Below, one piece after another: positions 51,167 to 60,123 of a DNA stretch of 64,000 nucleotides (within the stretch, counting starts at the first letter, position 1; each line of letters opens with the position of its first letter). Source of the DNA: Fibrobacter sp. (lineage in GTDB: Bacteria > Fibrobacterota > Fibrobacteria > Fibrobacterales > Fibrobacteraceae); contig JAKSIL010000013.1 in NCBI GenBank assembly GCA_024398815.1, positions 1 to 64,000 on the forward strand. The letters are read 5' to 3'. Position numbers and translations under genes: made by a program. The notes under the pieces are model-generated. The model saw nothing but the letters and a program-made list of their open reading frames with translations, made no database searches and was not told where the DNA came from.

Positions 51167-52861
51167 ATGATTATTTCTTATTTGATATTGATGTGCGTGT
51201 TGTCGGTGCTGAACCTTTGCATCCTTTCGCTGTTTTATCAAAGGCGAGTCAACCTTTATTTCCTAGCTGTTTTCGGCTTTATCGTAGTTGCGAACTTCGG
51301 TCATCTGCTGCTTGCACTTTCTTCGACGCTCGAAGGCGTGATTTTTGCAAATAAAGTATGCTATCTCGGCTCGTGCTTCTTGCCGTTGTTTGAGTATTTT
51401 GTGGTCGTTCGCCTTTGCAAGTTTAAATTTCCGAATTGGGGCAAGGCTTTCTTGACGATGGTGTCGCTCACGATATTTGGATTGTCTTGCACTATTGGCT
51501 ATAGCGATATTTATTATGAATCCGTAGAGTTTATTAATTTGTACGGAGTCGGCGGGTATAGGCCTACGTACGGTCCGATGCATGAACTCTGGGTGGTTAT
51601 GCTGGGCGGCTATGCGATACTAAACATTCTTACGATTGTGTATGCGGCCAAGAAAAGACTCAACGTGAGCTATAAGACCTTGCTCGCAATTACCATGCTT
51701 TGCTTTATTACTGTTGCATCCTTCGTTATTTCTTGTACGTTCAATAACGATACCTTGGTGATGCCGGTCGTCTATATCATTGACGAATTTATTTTGCTGT
51801 TCATTTGCGTCCGCGTGAAAATGTACGACATTTCAAGCAGTGTGCTGGATTCCCTTGTGGCAGAAAACACGTGCGCATTTGTGGCGTTCTCGGTAAAGGG
51901 CGTGTATCTGGGCTGCAACGACGTCGCTTTGAAATTTTTTGCGGAACTGGACGACTATCGTGTGGACCAGGCCATGCCTGAAAAGGGGCACTTGTCCAAA
52001 ATTTTTGCAAGCTGGATGAAGGATTTGGCCGAGGGAAAAGTTGCCGAATCGTACCATTTTGCGTACAATGCGAATTTCTATAAGTCGACCTTGAAAAATG
52101 TCAAGCGTCGAAATATTTCAAGAATCTATCTGTTCAAGATTGAAGACGAAACAAGCCTTCGCTGCTATGTGGATCGTCTGGGTGCAAGCAACACGAAACT
52201 TGAAAATCTGCTCAAGTCCAATGTGAACCATATTCATGCCATTCAGGAACAAATGATTGTGGGCATGGCACGCATGGTTGAAAGCAGGGACCTCAATACG
52301 GGTGGCCATATCAAGCGTACAAGCGATTGTGTCGCCATTCTTGTTGAAGAAATGAAGAAGGACACGAGCTTGAATTATTCCGAGGAATTCTACGATGCTC
52401 TTGTCGCTTCGGCGCCTATGCACGACTTGGGAAAAATTGCCATTGATGACCAGGTGCTGCGTAAACTGGGCAAGTTCACTGACGATGAATTCAATGCCAT
52501 GAAAACGCATGCCGAGAAGGGTGCGAACATCGTTGAAAACTTGCTTGCCGAAATCGAGACTCCGTTCTTTGTGAAAATCGCTAGGAATGTCGCCTGCAGC
52601 CATCACGAACGCTGGGATGGAAGCGGATATCCTTATGGATTGGAAGGCGAAAGCATTCCCTTTGAAGCAAGAATCATGGCTGTCGCCGATGTTTACGACG
52701 CTCTTGTCAGTAATCGAAGCTACAAGGACAAGCAGTCTCTTGACTTTGCTTTCAATGAAATCTTGAATTCCATGGGGACGAAATTTGACCCGTGCTTAAA
52801 GCCGTACTTTATAAGGGTTCGTCCGAAGTTGGAATCTTACTACAGCAGTGTCGATCACTAA
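51167..52861 (+). CDS. 7TM-PAS-like HD-GYP phosphodiesterase (copy 2)
   Basis: 564 residues, co-linear with the preceding gene: 7TM region 1-225, PAS-like part with CAFVAFSVKGVYLGCND, then HD-GYP with His419-Asp420 and Gly487-Tyr488-Pro489 at the same positions. The membrane and PAS parts have diverged strongly, while the HD-GYP part is well conserved. One stretch of about 47 bp (50957-51003 and 52665-52711) is almost identical at DNA level. The two probably respond to different signals. The TAA overlaps the ATG of tcdA (TAATG). Confidence 0.9.
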   Translation: MIISYLILMCVLSVLNLCILSLFYQRRVNLYFLAVFGFIVVANFGHLLLALSSTLEGVIFANKVCYLGSCFLPLFEYFVVVRLCKFKFPNWGKAFLTMVSLTIFGLSCTIGYSDIYYESVEFINLYGVGGYRPTYGPMHELWVVMLGGYAILNILTIVYAAKKRLNVSYKTLLAITMLCFITVASFVISCTFNNDTLVMPVVYIIDEFILLFICVRVKMYDISSSVLDSLVAENTCAFVAFSVKGVYLGCNDVALKFFAELDDYRVDQAMPEKGHLSKIFASWMKDLAEGKVAESYHFAYNANFYKSTLKNVKRRNISRIYLFKIEDETSLRCYVDRLGASNTKLENLLKSNVNHIHAIQEQMIVGMARMVESRDLNTGGHIKRTSDCVAILVEEMKKDTSLNYSEEFYDALVASAPMHDLGKIAIDDQVLRKLGKFTDDEFNAMKTHAEKGANIVENLLAEIETPFFVKIARNVACSHHERWDGSGYPYGLEGESIPFEARIMAVADVYDALVSNRSYKDKQSLDFAFNEILNSMGTKFDPCLKPYFIRVRPKLESYYSSVDH

Positions 52862-53607
52862 TGCTTGATAGAACGTCGCGTATAGAAGCGCTTGTGGGTG
52901 AGGCGGCTATGGAGCGCCTCGCCGGTTTGCGTATAGCAATCTTTGGGGTGGGTGGAGTCGGCAGCGTGTGTGCGGAGTGCCTCGTGCGTAGCGGAGCCTG
53001 CAACTTGACGCTCGTGGACAGTGATTGCGTCGCTGAAAGCAATATCAATAGGCAGTTGCCCGCTTTTGTCTCGACGGTTGGCCGCCCGAAGGTGGATGTT
53101 TTGGCGGAACGCTTTGCCGACATCAATCCGGATGCGAAAATTACCGCGGTGCAGGCGCTTTATTCCATGGAAGACCGCAGCCGTTTTGATTTTACGCAGT
53201 TCGACGTGGTGGTGGACGCCATCGACAGTCTTGCGCACAAGATAGACTTGCTCGCGACGGCCGCCGAGGCTGGGTGCAAGGTCTTTTGCAGTCTGGGCGC
53301 TGCAGGAAAGTTGGACCCGACGCAAGTGCGTACGGCGAGCATCTGGCAGACGAAAGGTTGCCCGCTAGGCAAACTTGTTCGTAACGGGCTCCGCAAGCGC
53401 GGTTTCGCGGGCGATTTTATGGCGGTGTACAGCGAGGAACCGTCTGTAACTGCCGAAAATGTTCCTGATGCGAACACGGAAGTCCACGGGAACAGCCGCA
53501 AGGCTGCGATCCTCGGTAGCGCCATGCCTGTGACGGCCGCCTTTGGGCTTGCCCTGGGGAGCCTCGTCATCCGTTATGCCATGGAAAACGGCGACTCGAA
53601 GTCGTAG
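52861..53607 (+). CDS. tcdA: tRNA threonylcarbamoyladenosine dehydratase TcdA
   Basis: 248 residues from the ATG at 52861; earlier in-frame ATGs lie in the HD-GYP gene. It is an E1-like ThiF/MoeB fold that makes the cyclic form of t6A37 in tRNA. Signatures: the N-terminal DRTSRIEALVGEAAMERL, the nucleotide-binding GVGGVGS near 33, SDCVAESNINRQLPA, TVGRPKV, and the Cys-containing loop TKGCPLGKLVR. It is the last gene of the HD-GYP operon. Confidence 0.92.
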   Translation: MLDRTSRIEALVGEAAMERLAGLRIAIFGVGGVGSVCAECLVRSGACNLTLVDSDCVAESNINRQLPAFVSTVGRPKVDVLAERFADINPDAKITAVQALYSMEDRSRFDFTQFDVVVDAIDSLAHKIDLLATAAEAGCKVFCSLGAAGKLDPTQVRTASIWQTKGCPLGKLVRNGLRKRGFAGDFMAVYSEEPSVTAENVPDANTEVHGNSRKAAILGSAMPVTAAFGLALGSLVIRYAMENGDSKS

Positions 53608-53648
53608 TTTTTGCGCCATTTAACTGCCAATTTTCTAAATTTGCAGGC

Positions 53649-55391
53649 ATGCAAGACTTTAATGAATTCCCGTATGTTGCCGACCGCTTCAAGGCTGTCC
53701 GCAGGGAAACTGTACAGGTCCGCGTAGGCGAGGCCTTGATCGGGGGGAACGCCCCCATTTTAGTTCAGTCCATGACGACCACCAAGCCGAAGGATGTGGA
53801 TGAAACCGTCCGCCAGACTTTGGCTCTTGCCGCAGCAGGTTGCGGCCTTGTTCGCATTACCGCCCCGACTTTTGCTGATGCCGCTGGCCTTGAAGAGGTC
53901 ATGAAGCGCGTCCGTGCCGCCGGTTGCACGGTGCCGGTTTCCGCCGACATCCACTTCCAGCCGAAGGCCGCCTTCGAAGCCCTCAAGTGGGTCGAGAAGG
54001 TCCGCATCAACCCGGGTAACTTCGTCGATACGGGCATCCTCACTTTGGAAAACCAGACCGACAAGATGTTCGACGAAGGCCGCGAGAAGGTCTTTGAACA
54101 GTTTACTCCGTTCGTGCAGGAGGCCAAACGCCTCGGTCGCGCCGTCCGCATCGGCGTGAACCACGGCTCCCTCTCTGCCCGCATGATTTACCGCTACGGC
54201 GACACCGTGGAAGGCATGGTGGAAAGCGCCATCGAATACTTGGCTGTTTGCGAAGCCGAACATTTCGACCAGGTGGTCCTCTCGCTCAAGTCCAGCAATC
54301 CGCGTGTGGCCATTGCCGCCTACCGCATGCTCGCCGCCCGCATCAAGCAGGAAGGCTTCAAGCCGTATCCGTTCCACGTGGGCGTTACGGAAGCGGGCGC
54401 CGGCGCCGATGGCCGCCTCAAGTCTGCTGCAGGTATTGGCGCTCTCCTCTTGGATGGCCTTGCCGATACGATTCGCGTTTCCCTGACGGAAGATCCGGTG
54501 GCGGAAGTCCCGGTCGCCCAGGATTTGATCAAGGCTTGCGAACTCAAGGCCGATGCGCCTAAGTTCGAAGTTCCCGTGTTTAAGAAGGACCCGTACCACT
54601 ACGCCCGTCGTGAATCGACTGTTGCGACGCTCGCCGGTGTTGAAATCGGTGGCGCCAACATGGTGAAGGTTGGCGTGATGGGCGATGCTGCTAGCGTGAA
54701 GGGTGAACGCCGCGCTCCGGAATTCGCCTTGGCAAGTTTGAACGTCGGTGCGAACATTGTGACTTTCAAGGATGCCGTGGATGTGGCTGCATTTGCCGCC
54801 AATCCCACTTCTGTCGCTGCAAACAGCATCTTCTGCTATACGGGCAAGGACATGGTCTATGGCGTGCGCGCCATGGCAAGCGCTTTGGATGCTGCCGGCC
54901 GCAAGGACCCGATTCTGCTTTACGCAAATATCGGCAGCGCCGAAATGGACATGCTCCGCGTTTCCGCCGACTTCGGTAGCCTCTTGACCGATGGCCTCGG
55001 TGACGCAGTGGTCATCGACGGTTACAGGAGCCCCGCCGAATCCGTGGCTTTGGCTTTCGACATCTTGCAGGCCGCCGCGTGCCGCCGCAGCAAGACGAAC
55101 TTTATTAGCTGCCCGGGCTGCGGCCGCACGCTGTACGACATTCGCACGGTGCTCGGCAAAATCAAGGAACGCTTCGGCCACTTGCAGGATATCTCCATCG
55201 CCGTGATGGGCTGCATCGTGAACGGCCCGGGCGAAATGGCGGACGCCGACTTCGGCTACGTCGGAGGCGGCCCCGGCCGTATTACTCTTTTCGAAGGCAA
55301 GACTGCTGTCAAAAAGAACATCCCCGAAGAAAACGCCATCGAGGAACTCGTGAATTTACTCAAGGAGAAGGGCCGCTGGCAGGAACCGTAA
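53649..55391 (+). CDS. ispG: 4-hydroxy-3-methylbut-2-enyl diphosphate synthase (long type)
   Basis: 580 residues. Seventh step of the MEP isoprenoid pathway, an iron-sulfur enzyme. N-terminal TIM barrel (PILVQSMTTTKPKDVDETV, SADIHFQP, VRINPGN). An insert domain (about 265-480) makes this the long three-domain type known from Chlamydia, plants and several FCB-group bacteria; the E. coli enzyme has about 370 residues. C-terminal cluster domain with CPGCGR and MGCIVNGPGE, the three Cys ligands and the Glu. The upstream TAAATTTG 7 nt before the ATG looks like a -10 element. Confidence 0.95.
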   Translation: MQDFNEFPYVADRFKAVRRETVQVRVGEALIGGNAPILVQSMTTTKPKDVDETVRQTLALAAAGCGLVRITAPTFADAAGLEEVMKRVRAAGCTVPVSADIHFQPKAAFEALKWVEKVRINPGNFVDTGILTLENQTDKMFDEGREKVFEQFTPFVQEAKRLGRAVRIGVNHGSLSARMIYRYGDTVEGMVESAIEYLAVCEAEHFDQVVLSLKSSNPRVAIAAYRMLAARIKQEGFKPYPFHVGVTEAGAGADGRLKSAAGIGALLLDGLADTIRVSLTEDPVAEVPVAQDLIKACELKADAPKFEVPVFKKDPYHYARRESTVATLAGVEIGGANMVKVGVMGDAASVKGERRAPEFALASLNVGANIVTFKDAVDVAAFAANPTSVAANSIFCYTGKDMVYGVRAMASALDAAGRKDPILLYANIGSAEMDMLRVSADFGSLLTDGLGDAVVIDGYRSPAESVALAFDILQAAACRRSKTNFISCPGCGRTLYDIRTVLGKIKERFGHLQDISIAVMGCIVNGPGEMADADFGYVGGGPGRITLFEGKTAVKKNIPEENAIEELVNLLKEKGRWQEP

Positions 55392-55447
55392 CTCCGCCCA
55401 CCCGACTCGCAAAAAATTTTAAAACTCAAAAATAAGGACAAAATATC

Positions 55448-56614
55448 ATGGCAACTATCAAGACTATGAACAACATTTCCAAGAAAGGCCTGAGCCTGTT
55501 TGGCTCGTTCTACCAGGTTTCCGACTCCGTCGAAAATCCGGATGCCATCTTGGTGCGTTCTGCCCAGGTCGATACGGACAACTTCCAGAACCTTCTCGCC
55601 GTGGCCCGTGCTGGTGCCGGCGTGAACAACATCACCATCGACAAGGCCAGTGCAAAGGGCGTCTGCGTGTTCAACACTCCGGGTGCCAACGCCAACGCTG
55701 TTGCAGAACTCGTGATGACCGTGCTCGGCATGGCTGTGCGTAACGTTGCCCAGGCCGCCAATTGGGTCAAGGCTCTCGACGTGAACGACCCGGACATGGC
55801 CAAGACTGTTGAAAGCGGCAAGAAGAAGTTCGCCGGTATGGAACTCGCTGGCAAGACCCTCGGCGTGATTGGCCTTGGCAAGATCGGCGTGCTCGTCGCT
55901 AACTATGCCCGTTGGAAGAACATGCGCGTGCTCGCTTACGAACCGTATCCGAATGCTGCCAACATGCACGAACTTTCCAACAAGGTTGAAATTGCCGACC
56001 TCGACACCGTCATCGCCAATTCCGACTTCCTCACCGTGCACGTTCCGTTCATCAAGGGCGTTACCGAAAACCTCCTCAACCGCAAGAACCTTGCCAACTT
56101 CAAGGGTTCCTACATCATGAACTTCGCCCGCGGCGGCCTTGTGGAAATGGATCCGATTTACGAAATGCTCGCAAACGATACCTTGAAGGGCTACCTCTGC
56201 GACTTCCCGGATGCCAAGCAGATCCAGAACGACAAGATCATGTGCTTCCCGCACCTCGGCGCTTCCACTGAAGAAGCCGAAGAAAACTGCGCCGTGATGG
56301 CCGTCGAAGAATTGAAGGACTACATCGAATTCGGTTGCGTCCGCAATTCCGTGAACTTCCCGGCCCTCGTCGATCATCCGCACATGGGCGTGAAGAGCCG
56401 CGTGGTTGTCATCAACCAGGACGTTCCGAACATGATTTCCGAAATCACGAAGGTCTTCGGTGCCGAAGGTATCAACATCGCTTCCTTCAGCAACAAGAGC
56501 AACGGCAAGATCGGTTACAACCTCGTCGACGTCGAAAGCAAGGTCGATGACTCCATCATCGAAAAGCTCGGCAAGCTCGACAAGGTCATCAAGGTCCGCG
56601 TGATCCACTTCTAA
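55448..56614 (+). CDS. serA: D-3-phosphoglycerate dehydrogenase
   Basis: 388 residues. First step of serine synthesis. It lacks a long insert. Substrate domain halves (about 1-95 and 285-315) around the Rossmann domain (VIGLGKIGVLVA near 140). Active-site residues: Arg in NFARGGLVEMD, Glu, and His in FPHLGASTEEAEE near 275. A C-terminal ACT domain (about 318-388, INIASFSNKSNG) suggests feedback by serine. AAGGA precedes the ATG, and a terminator follows. Confidence 0.93.
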   Translation: MATIKTMNNISKKGLSLFGSFYQVSDSVENPDAILVRSAQVDTDNFQNLLAVARAGAGVNNITIDKASAKGVCVFNTPGANANAVAELVMTVLGMAVRNVAQAANWVKALDVNDPDMAKTVESGKKKFAGMELAGKTLGVIGLGKIGVLVANYARWKNMRVLAYEPYPNAANMHELSNKVEIADLDTVIANSDFLTVHVPFIKGVTENLLNRKNLANFKGSYIMNFARGGLVEMDPIYEMLANDTLKGYLCDFPDAKQIQNDKIMCFPHLGASTEEAEENCAVMAVEELKDYIEFGCVRNSVNFPALVDHPHMGVKSRVVVINQDVPNMISEITKVFGAEGINIASFSNKSNGKIGYNLVDVESKVDDSIIEKLGKLDKVIKVRVIHF

Positions 56615-56634
56615 TTGGAACTTGCGAAATGCTA

Positions 56635-56669
56635 AAAACTCCGACGGTCAAACCGCCGGAGCTTTTTTT
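56635..56669 (+). terminator. Rho-independent terminator after serA
   Basis: CTCCG-A-CGGT, loop CAA, ACCG-C-CGGAG with one mismatch, then seven T. On the minus strand the A-run before the stem gives a T-tract for the converging acyl-CoA ligase gene. Confidence 0.88.
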
Positions 56670-56695
56670 ATAATCTCGCGCCTCGAACTTCTAGC

Positions 56696-58465
56696 CTACC
56701 TATACATTTCTTCGATTTGTTCTGCGTAGCGCGTTTCGGCCGCTTTGCGACGAATCTTGAGTGTCGGAGTCAAGAGTCCGGATTCCACGGTGAGCTCGTC
56801 GGAAATCAAGGTCCACTTGCGAATTTGTTCCCAATGGTTCAGTTTTTTATTGATGCGCCCGATGTGCCTGTTGATGGCTTCGCGCAAGCGCATGGAACCC
56901 ATGGCTTTTTCGATGCTGAATTCCTCTTTTTCGAACTTGAGCAGACGGCGTGCACCTTCCGGATTCAAAAATACGATGGCTGAGGCGAACTTGCGGTCGT
57001 TCGCGATGACCATGGCTTGCTCTATGACGGGATGACGGCTGATTTCGAGCTCGATGGGGTTCGGGCTCACGTATTTGCCTGTGCTTGTCTTTAGAAGTTC
57101 CTTGATTCTTCCGGTGATGGAAAGGAATCCTTCGCTGTCGATGCTGCCCTGGTCGCCGGTGTGGAAGAATCCGTCTTCGGTAAAGGCGCCCTTGTTCAAG
57201 TCGGGCCTGTTGCGGTATCCGGCGAATACGCTGTCCCCTTTGACCAGGATTTCGCTATTGTCGCCAATTTTCACTTCCAGATGGTCCAGGGGCTTTCCGA
57301 CGGTTCCTATGGCTTCGCAACCTTCGCAGTTCGCGCTGATGACAGGGGAGCATTCGGTAAGACCGTAGCCCTCGTAAACGGGGAGTCCGATGTTCTTTAA
57401 AAAGCGGCTGATACTCTTGTTTAGTGCGCTGCTTCCGGAAACGATGATTTTGAAGTTCCCGCCTACGGCGTCACGCATGCGCTTGTACACGAGCCTGTCG
57501 TAAAAACGCTGCATCAATGTAGGCTTTTTATCGGGGTCTCCAATTTTTGCGAGCTTGACCGCATTCTTGATGACCCAACGCTTTGGACCGCGGGATTTGT
57601 CTGCGGTCAAGGTGATACTTTCGTAAACGCGTTCCAGGATTCTCGGCACGACAATCATGACCGTCGGGCGGATTTCCTGCATCAGCCTGGCTGCATTTTT
57701 AGGACTGTCGGCGAAATAGACCTTGATGCCGTTTAACGTGTAGTAGTACACGGCCATGCGTTCGAAAACATGTGCCACGGGAAGAATGGTCAGTGCGGAA
57801 TCTTGCTTGCGGTTCAGCTTGTACAAAGGCAATATATGCTGTATTTGCGACAGCATGTTGCGGTGCGTGAGTTCTACGCCTTTGGGCTTTCCGGTTGAGC
57901 CACTTGTGTAGATGATGCTGAAAAGGTCGTCCGGGGATATGGAAAAAAGCTGCGTCTTCAACCAAAGTTTTGAATCGGCGTTGTCGATGATTTCCATTCC
58001 CTTGGATATGAGATTGTCCCAGTATATTCCGTTCGGGGGCAGGTCGGCTTGACTGTCGATTTGGATAATGGTTTTAAATCGCGGAAGCAATTCCTGTATT
58101 TGTGCATCCAACTGAATTATGTTGTCTACAACCAATACCTGGATGTTGGCGTCGTCGCACTGGAAGGAGAAATTCTCTGAAGAAATATTCGGGAACAAGG
58201 GAACCACCATGCCGTGGTTTACTTGCGTTGCGATATCGGCGATAAGCCAGTTTGTGGAACTCGGTGCGATGATCCCGATGCTTTCGCCGGGTTGAAACCC
58301 GATGTCTCTGAGGGCCAAGGCCAGGGCTTCGGCTTCGCCTTTAAGTTCCTCTTTTGAATAGTGTATCCATTCGTCGTTTTTGCGCTGGAACCAGCCGCCG
58401 AAATCCGGTCGGTTGCAGTTCGCGAAAAACATGGATGCCAAAGATGTGAACTGTAACGGTTCCAT
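56696..58465 (-). CDS. Long-chain acyl-CoA synthetase (AMP-binding)
   Basis: 589 residues from the ATG at 58465 (a GTG two codons earlier is possible). The AMP-binding core YTSGSTGKPKGVELTHRN is near 187-204, YEGYGLTECSPVIS near 365, TGDQGSIDSEG near 430 and the hinge GRIKELLKTSTGKYVSP near 447. This is the long-chain (FadD15/AasS-like) subgroup. It activates fatty acids with ATP and CoA. TATTTT lies 6 nt before the ATG. It is monocistronic and diverges from the TPR gene. Confidence 0.9.
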   Translation of the reverse strand: MEPLQFTSLASMFFANCNRPDFGGWFQRKNDEWIHYSKEELKGEAEALALALRDIGFQPGESIGIIAPSSTNWLIADIATQVNHGMVVPLFPNISSENFSFQCDDANIQVLVVDNIIQLDAQIQELLPRFKTIIQIDSQADLPPNGIYWDNLISKGMEIIDNADSKLWLKTQLFSISPDDLFSIIYTSGSTGKPKGVELTHRNMLSQIQHILPLYKLNRKQDSALTILPVAHVFERMAVYYYTLNGIKVYFADSPKNAARLMQEIRPTVMIVVPRILERVYESITLTADKSRGPKRWVIKNAVKLAKIGDPDKKPTLMQRFYDRLVYKRMRDAVGGNFKIIVSGSSALNKSISRFLKNIGLPVYEGYGLTECSPVISANCEGCEAIGTVGKPLDHLEVKIGDNSEILVKGDSVFAGYRNRPDLNKGAFTEDGFFHTGDQGSIDSEGFLSITGRIKELLKTSTGKYVSPNPIELEISRHPVIEQAMVIANDRKFASAIVFLNPEGARRLLKFEKEEFSIEKAMGSMRLREAINRHIGRINKKLNHWEQIRKWTLISDELTVESGLLTPTLKIRRKAAETRYAEQIEEMYR

Positions 58466-58532
58466 GTTCACAAAATAGCATTCTTATTTGCCTTTTGACA
58501 AAAAAATTTCTTTTATTTTTTATATTTATGGT

Positions 58533-59978
58533 ATGATTAAGAATTTTTCTGTTTTTGCCCGTGCTGTTGCCGCTTTTGGATTGCTGGGCGCGTCGTTGTC
58601 GTTTGCTGCTGACCCTCGCATAGAGCAGGGTGCGCGTTTCGAAGCCAAGGGCGAATATGAGAAGGCCCTGGGCGAATATCGTTCCATTTTGGCTGAAGAT
58701 TCCAAGAATGCCGAAGCTTATTACGCTGCCGCTGGCGTTCGCCTGAAAATGAAGGATTATAGCGGAGCGCTTGCTAATTACCGCTTGGCGTACAAGTTTG
58801 AACCCAAGATGAGTGCCGCTTACGAGGGCGCCGCCCAGGTTTACGAAGCTTTGGGGCAAAAGGCCAAGGCCGATGCCGAACGTGCCAAGGATCCGAAAAA
58901 TGCTCCGGAACCGGTTGGTGACGCTGAACAGGCCGCTTCTCCCGCTCCGGAACCTGTAACTCCTGCTGCGGAACCCGCCAAGGTGGCCGAACCTGCGGCT
59001 CCCGCAGCAGAACCTGCCAAAGCGGCTGAACCTGTAAAGGTCTCCGAACCGACAAAGGTTCAGGAACTCGCTGCAGCAAAAGCCGAAGCCAAGGAAGAAC
59101 CGAAAGCCGTTGAAGCCAAGGCGGAACCGGCCAAGGAAGAACCGAAAGTTAGCGACGATCCGTTTGAAAAAGGAAAGGCTTTGCTTGCCGAAGGCAAGTT
59201 CAAGGAGGCCGCTCCCTTGTGGCGCGAAGTTTTGGCGAAGCAGCCTGGCCATGCCGGTGCCTATTTCTATGCGGGCGTGACTCGCTACGAACTGGGCGAA
59301 TTCGACAAGGCTGAATTCAATTTGAAGAAAGGTCTGGATTACAAGGACGGCGGCAACGACGCCAACTATTACCTGGCCTTGATATACATGAAGACCAAGC
59401 GCACAGAACTTGAAAAGAAGTCCTTGAAGGCTTATCTGAAAAAGGCTTCCCCTGCCGCACAGTTCCGCAAGAGTGCCGAAGATCGTTTGGCCGAACTCGA
59501 GGCTCCTGCTGCAGTCGATACGGCGAAGGCTTCCGAACAAGCTAAAGTGGATGCCCAGAAGGCGGTCGTGGATTCTCAAAAGGTTGCTGCCGATGCTAAG
59601 AAGCCTGCCGCCGATTCAGAGAAGGTTGTTGCCGAAGTCGCTCCTGAGGCCAAGGTGGAATCTGCACCTGTAAATGCCGACGAAGTTTCCATTGCAAACG
59701 CAAACATGCTGTTCAAGGCCGGAAGCCTCGAAGCTGCCCTCCAGATGTACAAGTCGCTCGTTGAAAAGGAAGTTTCTCCGGATGAACGCTATTTTGCCAT
59801 GCTGCAGATGGGCAACATCTATCGCGAAATGCGCGACTTCCATAGCGCCGTGACGCGTTATCGCGAAGTGGTCCAGCAGTTCTCGGATTCCGACTGGGCG
59901 ACCGAGGCCGAACGAGCTCTTGAAGACGCCGTGTGGCTCGAAAAGCATGCCGCCGACTTGCCTCGCAAGAAACGTTAG
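58533..59978 (+). CDS. Exported TPR protein with Ala/Glu/Lys/Pro linkers
   Basis: 481 residues from the ATG at 58533. The signal peptide ends SFAAD (about 27). First TPR group (about 28-115, KGEYEKALGEYRSIL, then DYSGALANYRLAYKF), an Ala/Pro/Glu/Lys-rich linker (about 125-205), a second TPR group (about 210-320, GKFKEAAPLWREVL), another Ala/Lys linker (about 325-390) and a final TPR-like part (about 395-460). Such proteins scaffold envelope complexes; the partner is unknown. TTGACA lies 38 bp upstream and TATATT 6 nt before the ATG. Confidence 0.85.
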   Translation: MIKNFSVFARAVAAFGLLGASLSFAADPRIEQGARFEAKGEYEKALGEYRSILAEDSKNAEAYYAAAGVRLKMKDYSGALANYRLAYKFEPKMSAAYEGAAQVYEALGQKAKADAERAKDPKNAPEPVGDAEQAASPAPEPVTPAAEPAKVAEPAAPAAEPAKAAEPVKVSEPTKVQELAAAKAEAKEEPKAVEAKAEPAKEEPKVSDDPFEKGKALLAEGKFKEAAPLWREVLAKQPGHAGAYFYAGVTRYELGEFDKAEFNLKKGLDYKDGGNDANYYLALIYMKTKRTELEKKSLKAYLKKASPAAQFRKSAEDRLAELEAPAAVDTAKASEQAKVDAQKAVVDSQKVAADAKKPAADSEKVVAEVAPEAKVESAPVNADEVSIANANMLFKAGSLEAALQMYKSLVEKEVSPDERYFAMLQMGNIYREMRDFHSAVTRYREVVQQFSDSDWATEAERALEDAVWLEKHAADLPRKKR

Positions 59979-59984
59979 TCCAAA

Positions 59985-60008
59985 TTAGGGCGAAATAGCG
60001 CCCTTTTG
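59985..60008 (+). terminator. Short rho-independent terminator after the TPR gene
   Basis: AGGGCG (59987-59992), loop of six, CGCCCT (59999-60004) and TTTT. A small but perfect 6-bp GC-rich stem. Confidence 0.6.
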
Positions 60009-60031
60009 ATGAGTTGACCGCTATCGAGGAT

Positions 60032-60060
60032 TTGATTTTGAGTCCCCGATGGGTTATATT
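60032..60060 (+). promoter_or_regulatory. Candidate promoter of the GH16 gene
   Basis: TTGATT (60032-60037), 17-bp spacer, TATATT (60055-60060), giving a leader of about 57 nt before the ATG at 60124. Confidence 0.5.
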
Positions 60061-60123
60061 TATGCTATCGAGTGCTTGGGATGTTCTAACCATGAACCTA
60101 ACTCGTTGAGGCTTGGATTGGGT

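Noticed and set aside
53760..55181. 473-codon open frame antisense to ispG
   Set aside because: Same reason: it mirrors the GC-rich codon bias of ispG and has no recognisable domain or start signal.
55256..56608. 450-codon open frame antisense to serA and the ispG end
   Set aside because: A shadow of serA; no ribosome-binding site and no family motif.
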